Source of the DNA: Erigeron canadensis
Lineage: Eukaryota > Streptophyta > Magnoliopsida > Asterales > Asteraceae
Length of the DNA stretch: 64,000 bases
Direction of reading: 5' to 3'
NCBI RefSeq assembly: GCF_010389155.1
Contig: NC_057761.1
Coordinates: 23,954,210-24,018,209, forward strand
Shown piece after piece: positions 1-11,131 of this stretch (position 1 is the first letter of the stretch; the number at the start of each line of letters is the position of its first letter). A program made the position numbers and the translations under genes. The notes beneath the pieces are model-generated. The model did not search any database. It saw only the letters and a program-made list of their open reading frames with translations, and was not told where the DNA came from.

Positions 1-650
1 GAAGCTCGGGGATGCCAGGTTTACTATTTTTTACCGGAAAACTCTATTGAGCATTTGTCTTCGCAACTATTTTCGGCCCAAACCTTCAAATAAAATAATT
101 ATAAAAACTTATAACATATTTTTAAAAGTATATGTTAGGATTTTAATTAATATGCCATGGGGCCGTGTGTATATAGCTAAAATCTAATTAATATGCCATG
201 GGGCCGTGTGTATACATTTGGTTGTCCTTTTTACTAATTTTAAAGTTGTGCCGCAATTTTTCATGGTTCGTCGTACCTTTTCTCCGTTCAGCTAGAAACT
301 CCATTTTGAAACAATCGTAACTTTTAAATCATAATTCCGTTTTTAACGTTCAACCTATCCACAGAAACGTGTGAGAGTCATTTGGGACGAACCTAAACTC
401 ATTAGTAAAAATGTGGTTCTAAAGTGTCGTTGTTCTTGGGCAGGGAAGCGTTTAAAGCGTTTTGTCGGGTTATGACATGACATTATCTAGCTAGGCCTTA
501 TGGTTTGGGGTTATTTGTGTTGACATTATCTAGCTAGGCCTTAGAGAGTTGATGATATCATAAGTCTAAGGAAGCCTTGGGAAAATACAAAACCAAGTCC
601 AAAACTTGGTTAATTGTCTCTAGACATCCAAGAGTAAGTAGTCCTTACTG
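1..650. other. Unassigned repeat-like DNA with short direct duplications
   Basis: No gene is visible. A segment of about 30 bases containing ATGCCATGGGGCCGTGTG occurs twice, near 143-172 and 185-214, and a segment containing GACATTATCTAGCTAGGCC occurs twice, near 479-500 and 522-542. These short direct repeats and the tandem arrays that follow suggest the non-coding part of a larger retroelement. That is inference; no LTR end or protein domain was found here. Confidence 0.4.
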
Positions 651-1540
651 CTAACGTCCCCACACGTTCCGGCTAAGAGACTAAAAGCTAAAATTTATAA
701 AAGTATGAACGTTAGTGCTAAACTAACGTCCCCACACGCTCCGGCTAAGGGACTAAAAGCTAAAATTCATAAAAGTATGCACCTTAGTGCTAAGCTAACG
801 TCTCCACACGCTCCGGCTAAGAGACTAAAGCTAACATTTCAAAAAAATGCACATCGGTGCTAAGCTAACGTCCCTACACGTTCCGGCTAAGGGACTAAAA
901 GCTAAAAATTTATAAAAGTATGCACGTTAGTGCTAAGCTAACGTCTCCACATGCTCCGGCTAAGAGACTAAAGTTAACATTTCAAAAAATGCACATTGGT
1001 GCTAAGCTAACGTCTCCACACGCTCCGGCTTAGAGAACTAAGCTAACATTTAAAAAAAATGTACATTGGTGCTAAGCTAACGTCCCCACACGCTCCGGCT
1101 AAGGGGCTAAAAGCTAAAATTTATAAAAGTATGCACGTTAGTGCTAAGCTAACGTATCCACATGCTCCGGCTAAGAGACTAAAGTTAACATTTCAAAAAA
1201 AAAATGCACATTGGTACTAAGCTAACGTCCCCACATGCTCCGCTAAGGGGCTAAAAGCTAAAATTTATAATAGTATGCACGTTAGTGCTAAGCTAACGTC
1301 TCCACATACTCCAGCTAAAAGACTATAGCTAACATTTCAAAAGATTCACATTTTTAACTAAGCTCAAGTCCCCACACGCTCCGGCTATGGAACTAAAAGT
1401 TAATCTTTAAAAACTATGCACATTGGTGCTAAGTTAAGGTCCCCACATGTTCATGCTAAGGGACTAAAAACTAACATTTAAAGGCGACGTATATCAATGC
1501 TAAACAAAAGTACCCACGCCTTACGGCTAACGAACTCAAA
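651..1540. repeat. Tandem array of ~71-bp units (about 12-13 copies)
   Basis: Each unit starts with a CTAACGTCCCCACACGCTCC-like core followed by GGCTAAG. Unit starts are readable near 651, 723, 795, 865, 938, 1007, 1077, 1149, 1222, 1293, 1363 and 1433, giving a period of 69-73 bases. Two subtypes are interspersed: one with AAAATTTATAAAAGTATGCACGTTAG and one with AACATTTCAAAAAATGCACATTGG in the second half. The array decays toward 1540. No protein is plausible across it. It may be a satellite or a repeat block inside a retroelement. Confidence 0.9.
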
Positions 1541-1684
1541 TCTAGCGAATCGAACATAAAAACAAAAAAACAAAAAAAAGGAGAAGAGACTACCATAATA
1601 GTGATAACACCTGCATAGCTCAGGAAACTGGCCAAACCGGTTCCGACCATATGATATACTTTGTCTCCTGCCACATCATATTGA

Positions 1685-2658
1685 GGATTGGTATAATGGA
1701 CAACCTAACGCTCTATTGCTCACAATGTTTCACTAGGTTGGGAGGCTTGATAGTTTACCACTTCCCTAAAGCTTGCGGTAAAAACAAACCCTTCATTGGG
1801 CTCCTTTTTAGAGCCTTTGGGTAAGTAAGCATGTTACTCCTTTAGTAATCTTTAGAATCAAATAGTGCTTCAAAGCCTAACGCTCCAGTACTTGCGATGC
1901 AACACTAGGCTGGGAGGCTTGATGATGTACCATCTCCCTAATAGCTTTGTGATATTAATCTCTCTTCTACCCTATGGAGGCTACTAGGCTCCAGCCCAGA
2001 CGTAGCCTCCAGACTTGAGCATGGTTGCTCTTTAGTGGCTCCAGAAATAGCCTCCGGATTGATCCATAAAGGCTCCTGACATAGCCTCCGGACCTTCCTC
2101 CATAGAGGCTCCCAACAAAGCCTCCAGATTTGAACACTAGCCTAACGCTCCATTACTTGCGATCCAACGCTAGGCTGGGAGGCTTGATGATGTACCATCT
2201 CCCTAATAGCTTTGGGATATTAATCTCTCTTCTACCTTATGGAGGCTACTAGGCTCCAGCCCAGACGTAGCCTCCAGACTTGAGCATGGTTGCTCTTTAG
2301 TGGCTCCGGAAATAGCCTCCGAATTGATCTACAAAGGCTCCTGACATAGCCTCCGGACCCTCCTCCATAGAGGCTCCCAACAAAGCCTCCAGATTTGAAC
2401 ACTAGCCTAATGCTCCCTTACTTGCGGTGCAACGCTAGGCTAGGAGGTTTGATGATGTATCATCTCTCTAATAGCTTTGGGATAATAATCTCTCTTCTAC
2501 CCTATGGAGGCTACTAGGCTCCGGCCCAGACATAGCCTCCAGACTTGAGCATGGTTGCTCTTTAGAGGCTCCGGAAATAGCCTCCGGATTGATCTACAGA
2601 GGCTTCTGACATAGCCTCCGGACCCTCCTCCATAGAAGCTCCTGACATAGCCTTCGGA
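1685..2658. repeat. 265-bp tandem repeat, three full units plus a partial unit
   Basis: Units begin with GCCTAACGCTCC near 1875, 2140 and 2405, exactly 265 bases apart, and are nearly identical. A diverged partial unit lies at about 1685-1874. Each unit also contains shorter internal repeats built on GGCTCCTGACATAGCCTCCG. The third unit is interrupted by the solo LTR at 2664, and a related piece (GCGGAGGCTCCTGAAATAGACC) continues after it near 5613. Confidence 0.9.
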
Positions 2659-2663
2659 CCTAA

Positions 2664-5602
2664 TATAACACCCCGAGCTAGGCTCAAAATACTACCGAAA
2701 AGATATAGCGTATACATGGGATTATCGTAGAACATGAACTACATGAAAATAAAGGGATTCAGTGAATCCATCATCAACAACAAGTACATAAAGCATAATG
2801 CAAATAGGGGCAAATGAATCCTTGATCCATGTAAGACTAAGCCCAAACTCTAGCGCAAGCATCCATCAACCATCACGTCTTGGATTCGCAAAGTTACCTG
2901 AAAAGTGTACTAAACAAGGTCAACACTAGGTTGGTGAGTGTGTAGGGGCAAATGACGAGGATCTAATGCCAAAGCCATTCACAATATGAACTAAGCAAAT
3001 GAACAAGGAACACACTTACAGTAAGTCCTTAAAAGGCGCAAGTACTCAATATAGGTTGGCTCGTAGCGCAACCTGGACCCACATGTATCCATTGCACAAT
3101 CATACCATAACTAGAACACACATAATGCACAAGAACACAGAATGTCGACATCAACAAATATCCATCAAGTTCTAAAATGCCAGACATGTCCATCAATGTC
3201 CCTCAATTGTTCTCATGTCATCCAATTGTCATCAAGTACGTATAGCACCAGTTTATTGCACATGCACACATTGTCCCTCTATTGTCATCGATATTGTCAT
3301 CAAGTACATAAGTACCCGTTTAATGTCATCAAGTACATAAGTACCCGTTTAATGTCATCAAGTACGTAAGTACCCGTTTAATGTCATCAAGTACGTAAGT
3401 ACCCGTTTAATGTCATCAAGTACGTAAGTACCCGTTTATTGTCATCATGTCCATCATGTCCATCAACTCAACCATGCACAATGCACATACATTTCATACG
3501 ACTTTACATCTAAGAAATCTTAGATGTTTGTATACAGGGTCACCCGCAGCCTTCCCACCACATCTCCAACTCATTAAATGTATCATCGTCTTCCATGTAT
3601 GTACAACTACCCTAATCATAAATAAATCAATCATACTCAAACAATACATAATCAATCAATGTCCATCAATGACCCTCACATATGTACTCACATAATGAAC
3701 TACGCAAGGTATTTAGAATACGCATAGTAAACAAGAACAAGTAATAATGATATCAAGAAGTATCTAACAAGTTCTATAACGCCCAACATGTCTATCAATG
3801 TCCCTAAATTGCACTCAACTACACGTAATGTACCTGATTGTACTCAATTGCACCATGACCATCAATGTCCACCCAGGTCCAAACACTATGTGTATATACT
3901 TCGTACGATACTACTTTTGAAAGGCCTTTGATGCTTATATATAGGGTCACCCGCAGCCTTCCCACCACATCTCCAACCTTTCGAAAGTATTACCGTCTTC
4001 CATATATGCACAACTAACCTGATAATCAACCAAACATGCACATACAATAATCATATAATAACCACGTATTTACACGTTAACAATTCCATCAATCAAATAA
4101 TGTCGTCACTCAAGACACTCAACATATGCACAATCAAGTCATGTCATCATCAAGGAAATCAAACGTATGCACAATTGAACTATGTCATCAATCAAGGCAA
4201 CACATAATTGTATAAACAAACAAGTAATCACACAAAGGTTGTACACTTTTCAGCCCGAATCTCAAACGAGTAGGGAGCTACGAACTCACCTTGATCGGCA
4301 ATAGTAAGTTAATATCAAGCTACGAATGCCCAATGGTCGTCAAAAGTCCACAACCTAACAATATATGTCACAATACAAGACATGGTCAATACTAGTTATA
4401 CTATACCACAATTTCCCCTAAAGATGTTTTATAAGTCATTCGAGAACGTTTAAATGACAAATGAAGAGTTTTGGTTAGACACCGTTCAATGACTTAGCAC
4501 CAAAATTTCACTTGAAAATCAAAGTGTTTAGAATTGTGTTTAACCAATTTTGTTAACCTTAGTATGTTAATATAAGACCAATAAACAAGTTTTGGATCAT
4601 TAAAAGTCGACCGATAACCGAACGAAAAAGTTGGGGAAGGAACAGAAATACTGCGGTCGCTCGCACGGTCGGCCGTGTGAGCGTCTGCAGTACGGGAAGA
4701 ACTGGGCACATAGCACGGCAACAAGCACGGTGCGTCTGTCTGAGCGGCCGTGCTCTGACTGGGCAGATTCTTGACTTCAAGATCGACTAAGGAAGCTCCA
4801 AGACACATTTTTATACATAAATCAACATATTTTAACATCATTAAACATAACCCACATCATAATCTTGATTCATAACATCAATCTTGACTCAAATCGTTTG
4901 TTGACCTAATTTTAGTAACATAAAACCCTAATTTTGCCCTCTTTAGGGTTTTAACCCGATTTTTGACCCAAATTTTGTTAGTTATGACTATAATCAAGTT
5001 TACAAACATAAAATAATCGATTTGGGAGGAACTTGACTTACCAAAATCACCACAATTGTTCAAACCCGAAAATTGACCCAAATGGAGGATTCTTGCACTT
5101 TTTTTGATGACCCAAATCTTGATATGATGCAAAGGAGATGTAATAGATGATGTTTCTAGCACTAATCCAATTTGAAACCATAATCTTGGTGTAAGAATCT
5201 TAGAAAGAGAAAGACATTTGTGTGTGTGTGTGTTTTTCTTGTAAGAAGAAAGGAAGGAAGAAAAGATAAGGGAAGGAATGAATGGATGGTTGGATAAATA
5301 AGGAAGTTAGTTGGGTGATGGGTCATGGGTTTGACCCATGGAGGATCCATTTCATGTTGCTAACTAGATTTAATGTCATCTAGTACCGTAAAGCCAATTA
5401 GATATAAATGTCATCTCAAGGTTTAGGTTCGATTTGCACCAACGATGATATCAACTAGCACATATATCTTAAACGATAAATTGATCTATTTGGACACATT
5501 ACACTTACATGAACTCCAAATTGCACTTGAACTATATTGGTCAACTCGATAGTTAGTTAAATTGTACATATGGTCAAAAGGTCAGGAACCACGATTGTTA
5601 CA
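2664..5602 (-). mobile_element. Solo LTR of a retrotransposon (2.94 kb) with 5-bp TSD CCTAA
   Basis: The block is bounded by CCTAA at 2659-2663 and again at 5603-5607. Its ends are inverted (TATAACA on the left, TGTTACA on the right), so on the minus strand it starts TGTAACAATCG, the usual LTR start, and ends in a slightly mutated TA. It holds no gag, pol or integrase domain and no second LTR, so it is best read as a solo LTR left by LTR-LTR recombination. Short open frames inside it (for example around 4494-4841 and 5162-5350) have no family features. It sits inside the older 265-bp repeat, so it is a nested insertion. Confidence 0.85.
3293..3438. repeat. 29-bp minisatellite, five copies
   Basis: The unit AATGTCATCAAGTACRTAAG followed by TACCCGTTT is repeated five times head to tail inside the solo LTR. 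The first two copies read GTACATAAG and the last three GTACGTAAG. Direct repeats without unique spacers rule out a CRISPR array. Confidence 0.9.
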
Positions 5603-5607
5603 CCTAA

Positions 5608-5976
5608 GCTGCGGAGGCTCCTGAAATAGACCTGAACATGACCTCATCTAAGTTATGGGCTTGATTTAGGCCCAAACATGTAAACCCCATGACCCAAAAT
5701 CCTACAACCCTAGCAACATCTCTATAAATAGAAGATCAAGGCACCAACGAATGGACTCTCTCTCTCTCTTCCCCTAATTCTCTTACACACACTCCTTAGC
5801 CTATTTCGGCTTGTGGCGTCACATCTTGTGGTCACCAATTGGGAACCGCCACCTGAAGCAACAACAATCTAATCACTCCCATTACACCTTCTAGATCAAG
5901 GATTAACCTCCTAGTACTTAAGGATAAATGCTATACTTAAACGGGTGTAGACTTATGCTTAAATAGAAGTCATGTA
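5608..5976 (+). mobile_element. Continuation of the host retroelement around the nested LTR
   Basis: After the solo LTR, sequence of the interrupted repeat resumes (GCGGAGGCTCC). It contains a TATA-box-like TATAAATA at 5723-5730, a CT-rich stretch and a pyrimidine-rich leader-like region, as in the promoter part of a plant LTR. No domain is present and the right end is placed only by where resistance-gene homology begins, so the assignment is tentative. Confidence 0.45.
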
Positions 5977-5977
5977 A

Positions 5978-6332
5978 GGGTTGATTTTCCTCTAGATTGG
6001 TGCTTCTCTAAGTTGAAGGGATATGCATTTTATGTTGTTTTTACACTGAAAGAGTCTTGTATTGATCATCTTGAAATACCAGGACTCTCTGTGAACAACT
6101 TTGATGGAGAGCCTCTAGTTGGATTTCGTGTAAGATTGTTTTTACATACAAATCTATGATACCGATATGATGATATGGGTGTGGATTTAGACATGTTTAT
6201 TTGGTTCGGAAGAAAAAGAGAATTCTGTTACGTTTTCATTTGGAGATAAGAAATAAAGATGTTGAGGTGAAGCGGTGTGGTGTAAGACTTGTTTGTAATG
6301 ATAATGAAGATTTAAAAGAAGAGGAAATATGA
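5978..6332 (+). pseudogene. Relic of a TNL resistance gene, post-LRR (C-JID) part only
   Basis: The stretch matches the 3' end of the downstream TNL gene (about 10,690-11,040) nearly base for base over long runs, for example GTGAACAACTTTGATGGAG and GTGTGGTGTAAGACTTGTTTG. Small indels and stop codons break the frame. Only the C-terminal jelly-roll/Ig-like part is left; TIR, NB-ARC and LRR parts are missing. The left edge abuts retroelement sequence at about 5976. It shows that at least two TNL copies once stood in tandem here. Confidence 0.85.
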
Positions 6333-7568
6333 AGCTTTTCAAATATATATTTTTTTCTTTTTAATACAAAATATTCTAAAGTTTAATGATTTAAACTGTT
6401 TGGTATTTTATTTTTAAAAGCTTTGTGTTATAACCTTCATTTTGATTTTGTAACAAATGAAATGCAGTAAAAACTTTTATTTGTTATCGAAACAACATAA
6501 CTTTTGTTTAAGCGTTTCAAAGAAAAGATGTAAAGTTGTTGCTAATATTTAAATATTGGAGTAGAATTGATATAGTATACATAACAAGGGTGAAAATAGG
6601 AGTTCAACTGAACTTGGGGATCTAAATAATACGAGTACATTGCAATTAAAAAATGCGACATCTTTCCCATTAGGCTACTGGATTAGTCAACTGCGATTCA
6701 CCCCTGCATACACATGATCATAACCTGTGTATAAATATGTAGTCTACTGCTGTAAGTAACCAAAAAGACTTCATTAAACCAGAAAAGAAAACTGTAAGTC
6801 ATGAAATAATTCTTTCACTTATATTTCCTCAACTGGTTTTTTTTATTTACTGGTGTTTTTGTAGTATTTAATTGCCTTGCTTAAAAACAATCGTCCTTTA
6901 TTTAACCAGTGAATCAGTGATCATCATTTTTACATGTATTTATTTATTATATGATCATGATTTCCCTGCTGCTGACTTCAATTTTGATCCAAATCTAAAT
7001 ATTACTCGTATTACAATTGTTTATTTATATGGATCATTTATCAATCTCTTATATAAATAAAGTAAGATTGTGATGACATAATATTTTTTTTAAAAATCTT
7101 ATTTGGCATCATTAGACTTTTTCTTATTAATTATGTATTTTTTATCTAATTAATTTATGACATCATCTTTTGAATTTAAATTTTTATTCCCTTCATTTGA
7201 AAGTTTTTATGCCTAATGTATAATACGGAGTAACATTGCTTACTTGCCTCTAAAATATAGACATTTTTACTTACGATATTATTTTTTTTATGTTTCATTA
7301 TGATAATAAACATGTATTTACGAAACTTGTTTAAGAATACCGGGTTAAACCCGGGATAATTAGCTGGTTAGTATATCATTAGAAGTCGTATTTATAAGCT
7401 AAAGGGTACACGTGTTGATGCCGGTTTTAGTTGTTAGTTAGATGATTTGAGTTTTCACATATATGAATGTAGGATGTGGGTCTTTGACTCTTTGACTCTG
7501 TGCAACAATTGTTTTCATGATTTGCTGATTTTTCTAACATATTGATATGTGAACAGAGCTAACTGAAA
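6333..7568. other. Intergenic; 5' flank of the TNL gene with a Helitron-like 3' terminus
   Basis: No gene seen. The region is AT-rich. At 7340-7354 a palindrome CCGGGTTAAACCCGG is followed about 10 bases later by CTGGT (7364-7368). This hairpin-plus-CTRRT layout is that of a plant Helitron 3' end. The last ~190 bases before 7569 should hold the TNL promoter and leader, but no clear TATA box was singled out. Confidence 0.45.
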
Positions 7569-10500
7569 ATGCCTCGATGGAAATATGATGTGTTTGTAAG
7601 TTTTAGAGGTGAAGATATTCGTAAAAGCTTCATTGATCATCTTTTCAAAAATTTTAAGCAAAACGGAATTCATGCTTTTAGAGATGATAGTGAATTGCCT
7701 AGAGGAGAAGAAATATCTCCTCAACTCTATAAAGCCATTGAGAATTCGAGGTTTTTGATAGTTATCTTCTCCAAAAATTATGCTTCTTCATCATGGTGTC
7801 TGAGGGAACTTGTGAAAATTCTCAATGCCAAGCAGTTGGAAATACCAAAACATGAAGTTCGAATCTTATTTTATGATGTTAAGCCTGAAGTGGTGAGGAA
7901 ACAAACTAAGAGCTATGCCGAAGCATTTGACAAATATGAGGTATCAAATCGAGCAGAGGTAGATGAATGGAAGGAAGCTCTAACAATGGCAGCTAGCTTA
8001 TCTGGATGGGATCTCAGTGACATGACAAATGGGTAAAGAATTATTTAACCCAACTTGATTAGGTGTTTTTGTGTCAACCAATTAATCTTGTAGCTCTATT
8101 AAAATTCGTCCTTTGTATCTTTTGTGAGCAGATATGAGTCCAAGTTCATTGATTGCATAACCAAAGATATCCGGAAAACGTTATGTTCTATGCCCTTGCA
8201 TGTTGGTGAGAACCTAGTAGGTATAGATGCTCGTTTAAATAAACTGAACTTGGTGCGCTTTATTCGGTCAAGTAAGGTTAACATGATTGCAATTTGTGGG
8301 ATTAGTGGAATGGGAAAGACTACCCTCGCCAAAGCTATTTATAACGAGATATATACCTACTTTGAGGGAAGTTGCTTTTGTGAGGATGTCTCAAAGCGGC
8401 ATGACCTAACTCAAGTCCAAACGCAACTTGTTAATAAGATCATGAAAAGTGAAAATGTGAAGATAACCAATAATAGTGAAGGAGTTCAGGTGATAAAACA
8501 ACGGGTAGCATGTGAACCGATCTTGGTTGTTTTGGATGATGTAGATCATCGTGAGCAGTTAGAAGCACTTGCAGGTTCATGTCACTGGTTTTGCCCAGGG
8601 AGTTTGATAGTTTTCACCGGTAAAGATAAATAGTTGCTAAGATCTCATGGAGTGGATGAAATCTACGAAATGAAGTTTTTAGATGATTCTGAAGGAATTA
8701 AGCTTTTTTCTTTGTACGCTTTTCGCCAAACATATCCTACACATGATTTCAACGACCTCGCCTACCAACTTGTGAAATATTTGCAAGGGCACCCTTTGGC
8801 GCTTAAAGTCATTGGTAGTGCTTTATTTGAAAAGCCCGCTCATATCTGGAGAAGTGAATTGGAGACACTCCAAATGTCTCTTAACTCAGAGATTCAACAA
8901 AAACTGCGACCAACTTTTGATTTGCTAGACTTTGATCAAAAAAGAATCTTTCTTGATATTGCTTGTTCCTTGATAGGGGAAAATATAGATCTTTCTGCAA
9001 GTGTACTCAGCATTAATTGTTCTGCGGTTGCTAATATTGATGTTCTAGTCAATAAATCTCTAATTGCAATATCACCATATGATTTCTCAATTCATATGCA
9101 TGAATTGATTCGAAACATGGCAAGGGAAGTTCAGCGGCGTGAAGAATCAGACAGGCCTGTCCGATTATGGAGTCCATCAGAGGTTTACGCTCTACTTGGT
9201 GAAAACAAAGTATAAGAAATTATATATTCTTCTCTTTTTAATATAAGCTACATGTTTGGCTACTCAAACAGTCTAATGATATTATTACTTGTATCCAGGT
9301 AACAAAAATAACTAAAGCAGTTGAAGTTCTTGTCCTTTTGTTACAGAATCCTGTTAAATCAGTTGAAATAAATTGTAAAGCTTTTTCTAAGATGAAAAAA
9401 TTGCGGATTCTTAAAATTTGCCATCCAGGGCCAAAAATATTTGAACAATCATTTCAATTGAGCATGTTGACGGACTCCCGTGTGAACTTCTCAGGAAGTT
9501 TGGATTTTTTATCCAACGAGCTAAGATTGATTTATTGGCATGGATATCCTTTCAAGTCCTTTCCATCAAATTTTCATCCGGAGAATGTTGTTGCCATTGA
9601 CTTGTCTTTCAGCAACATCATAAGTTTTTGGACAACACCTAAGGTATTTGCTTTTTCATATATGAGTTTCTTTGTTGACGGTCAACAATCTAATATATTT
9701 CCTTCTTGTCCTTGATTTTAGTGTTTTAGAAGATTGAAAGTGATGAATCTAAGGCACTGCCGTAACCTAGCAACTACACCAGACTTCACAGAGATGGTCA
9801 ATCTCGAAAAGCTAATACTTGAAGGTTGTGTGAGTTTGGTTAAGCTTCACCCATCAATTGGAATGCACAGGAAACTTGTTATGTTAAATTTGAGAGACTG
9901 CATACATATTAGAAGTTTCCCCAGCAAAGTTGAAATGGATTCTCTTCAGGTTCTAATTCTCTCAGGGTGCTTAAATTTGGATAACCTGAATCAGGTGTCC
10001 GGTAATCTCAAGAGTTTGGAGAAGCTTTATGCTGATGGAACAGCCATAACAGGATTTCCTTCTTTCATCTCATCTCTAACCAACCTTCAAGTACTAGAGA
10101 TTGGCACACAGATGGAGTCTTCAACATTGTGGACATCAATCTTCCAAAAGCAACCACAAAGTTTGGTGTTGCCTTCTTTGGAGAGTTTCCCATTTCTAGC
10201 GAAGTTAAAAGTCATAAACCGCAATATATCGCAAGTGCGCCATGACAGTGGAGCATTACTTTGTCTAAGACATGTGAGTCTTAAAAAATGTAAAACGGTA
10301 TTTGATTTTTTGGAGCATTTTTTGGAGCAACATCAATATCTTGGAACGCTTCTTCTTTCTACATCTCAACATATTTTCTCCAAAACACTGCCAAGGCTAA
10401 TTCACCGACAACATAATCTTCACTGTTATTTCACGGGTTGCCCGTGCGTCCACAAACCAACTTCACATGCATCTACAAACCAACTTTCTATTTGGATCAA

Positions 10501-11131
10501 GTACTTGGGTATCCAGAGTAGGATACGTAAATTCTTCCGAGTAAGTGAATCCAGGAGTAGTAGTAGAATATCTGGAAATAGAACTCCACGGTCGTTTACA
10601 AAAACCAATAATATATTGGAGATAATATTTTATGGAAATATAATTCCACGGTGGTTTACAAATAAAAGTAAGGGAACGAACTTAAAGGTGGAATTACCTC
10701 CAAATTGGTGCTACTCTAAGTTCAAGGGATATGCGTTTTGTGTTGTATTCACGCTGAAGGAGTCTTGTATCGGTCCACCAGGAGTCTCTGTGAACAACTT
10801 CGATGGAGCCTCTCTAGTTGAATTTCGTGCTACATTGTTAGAGAGCATACTAATCTATGATACAGATATGATGATATGGTTGTGTATTATGATACCTGGG
10901 TTTGGATGGAACAAAGCAAAGAATTTTGTCACATTTTCATTCGGAGATAACAATGAAGATGTTGAGGTGAAGGAGTGTGGTGTAAGACTTGTTTGTGATG
11001 ATGATGAAGATTTTCCAGAAGAAAAAGAAACAATTTTAAGTATGATACAACACCTCCCACCTCAAACTCAACCTACTGGAGGTTACTTCCGGTTTTCCGA
11101 CAATTTTGGTTATACCAGCTTCTCATGGTAG
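7569..11131 (+). pseudogene. TIR-NBS-LRR (TNL) resistance gene, full-length but with one in-frame TAG
   Basis: Four exons are readable: 7569-8032, 8132-9209, 9299-9643 and 9722-11131, all with GT-AG introns and matching phases (1,099 codons including the stop). Exon 1 is a TIR domain (YDVFVSFRGEDIRKSF; SSSWCLREL with the catalytic-type Glu at about residue 80). Exon 2 is NB-ARC: P-loop GISGMGKTTLAKAIYNEI near residue 211, kinase-2 ILVVLDDVD, GHPLALKVIGSAL and an MHD-like MHELIRNMAREVQRR. Exons 3-4 give LRRs (for example LEKLILEGCVSLVKLHPSIG) and a C-terminal C-JID domain. At 8631-8633 codon 322 is TAG where relatives have CAG (KDK-stop-LLRSHG). Apart from that stop the frame is intact, so inactivation is recent, or a TIR plus partial-NB protein is made. 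TNLs sense pathogen effectors; the TIR is an NADase. A sequencing error at this base is possible. Confidence 0.9.

Noticed and set aside
651..1540. Regular repeats that could suggest a CRISPR array
   Set aside because: Repeats are contiguous and mutated throughout, with no unique spacers, in a plant genome.
3293..3438. 29-bp repeats, a CRISPR-like length
   Set aside because: The units abut with no spacer sequence; it is a minisatellite in an LTR.
4494..4841. Open frame on the minus strand
   Set aside because: Lies inside the solo LTR, has no family features and overlaps another frame of equal quality.
5162..5350. Short open frame rich in Phe, Leu and His-Thr repeats
   Set aside because: Produced by simple TG/CA repeats inside the solo LTR.
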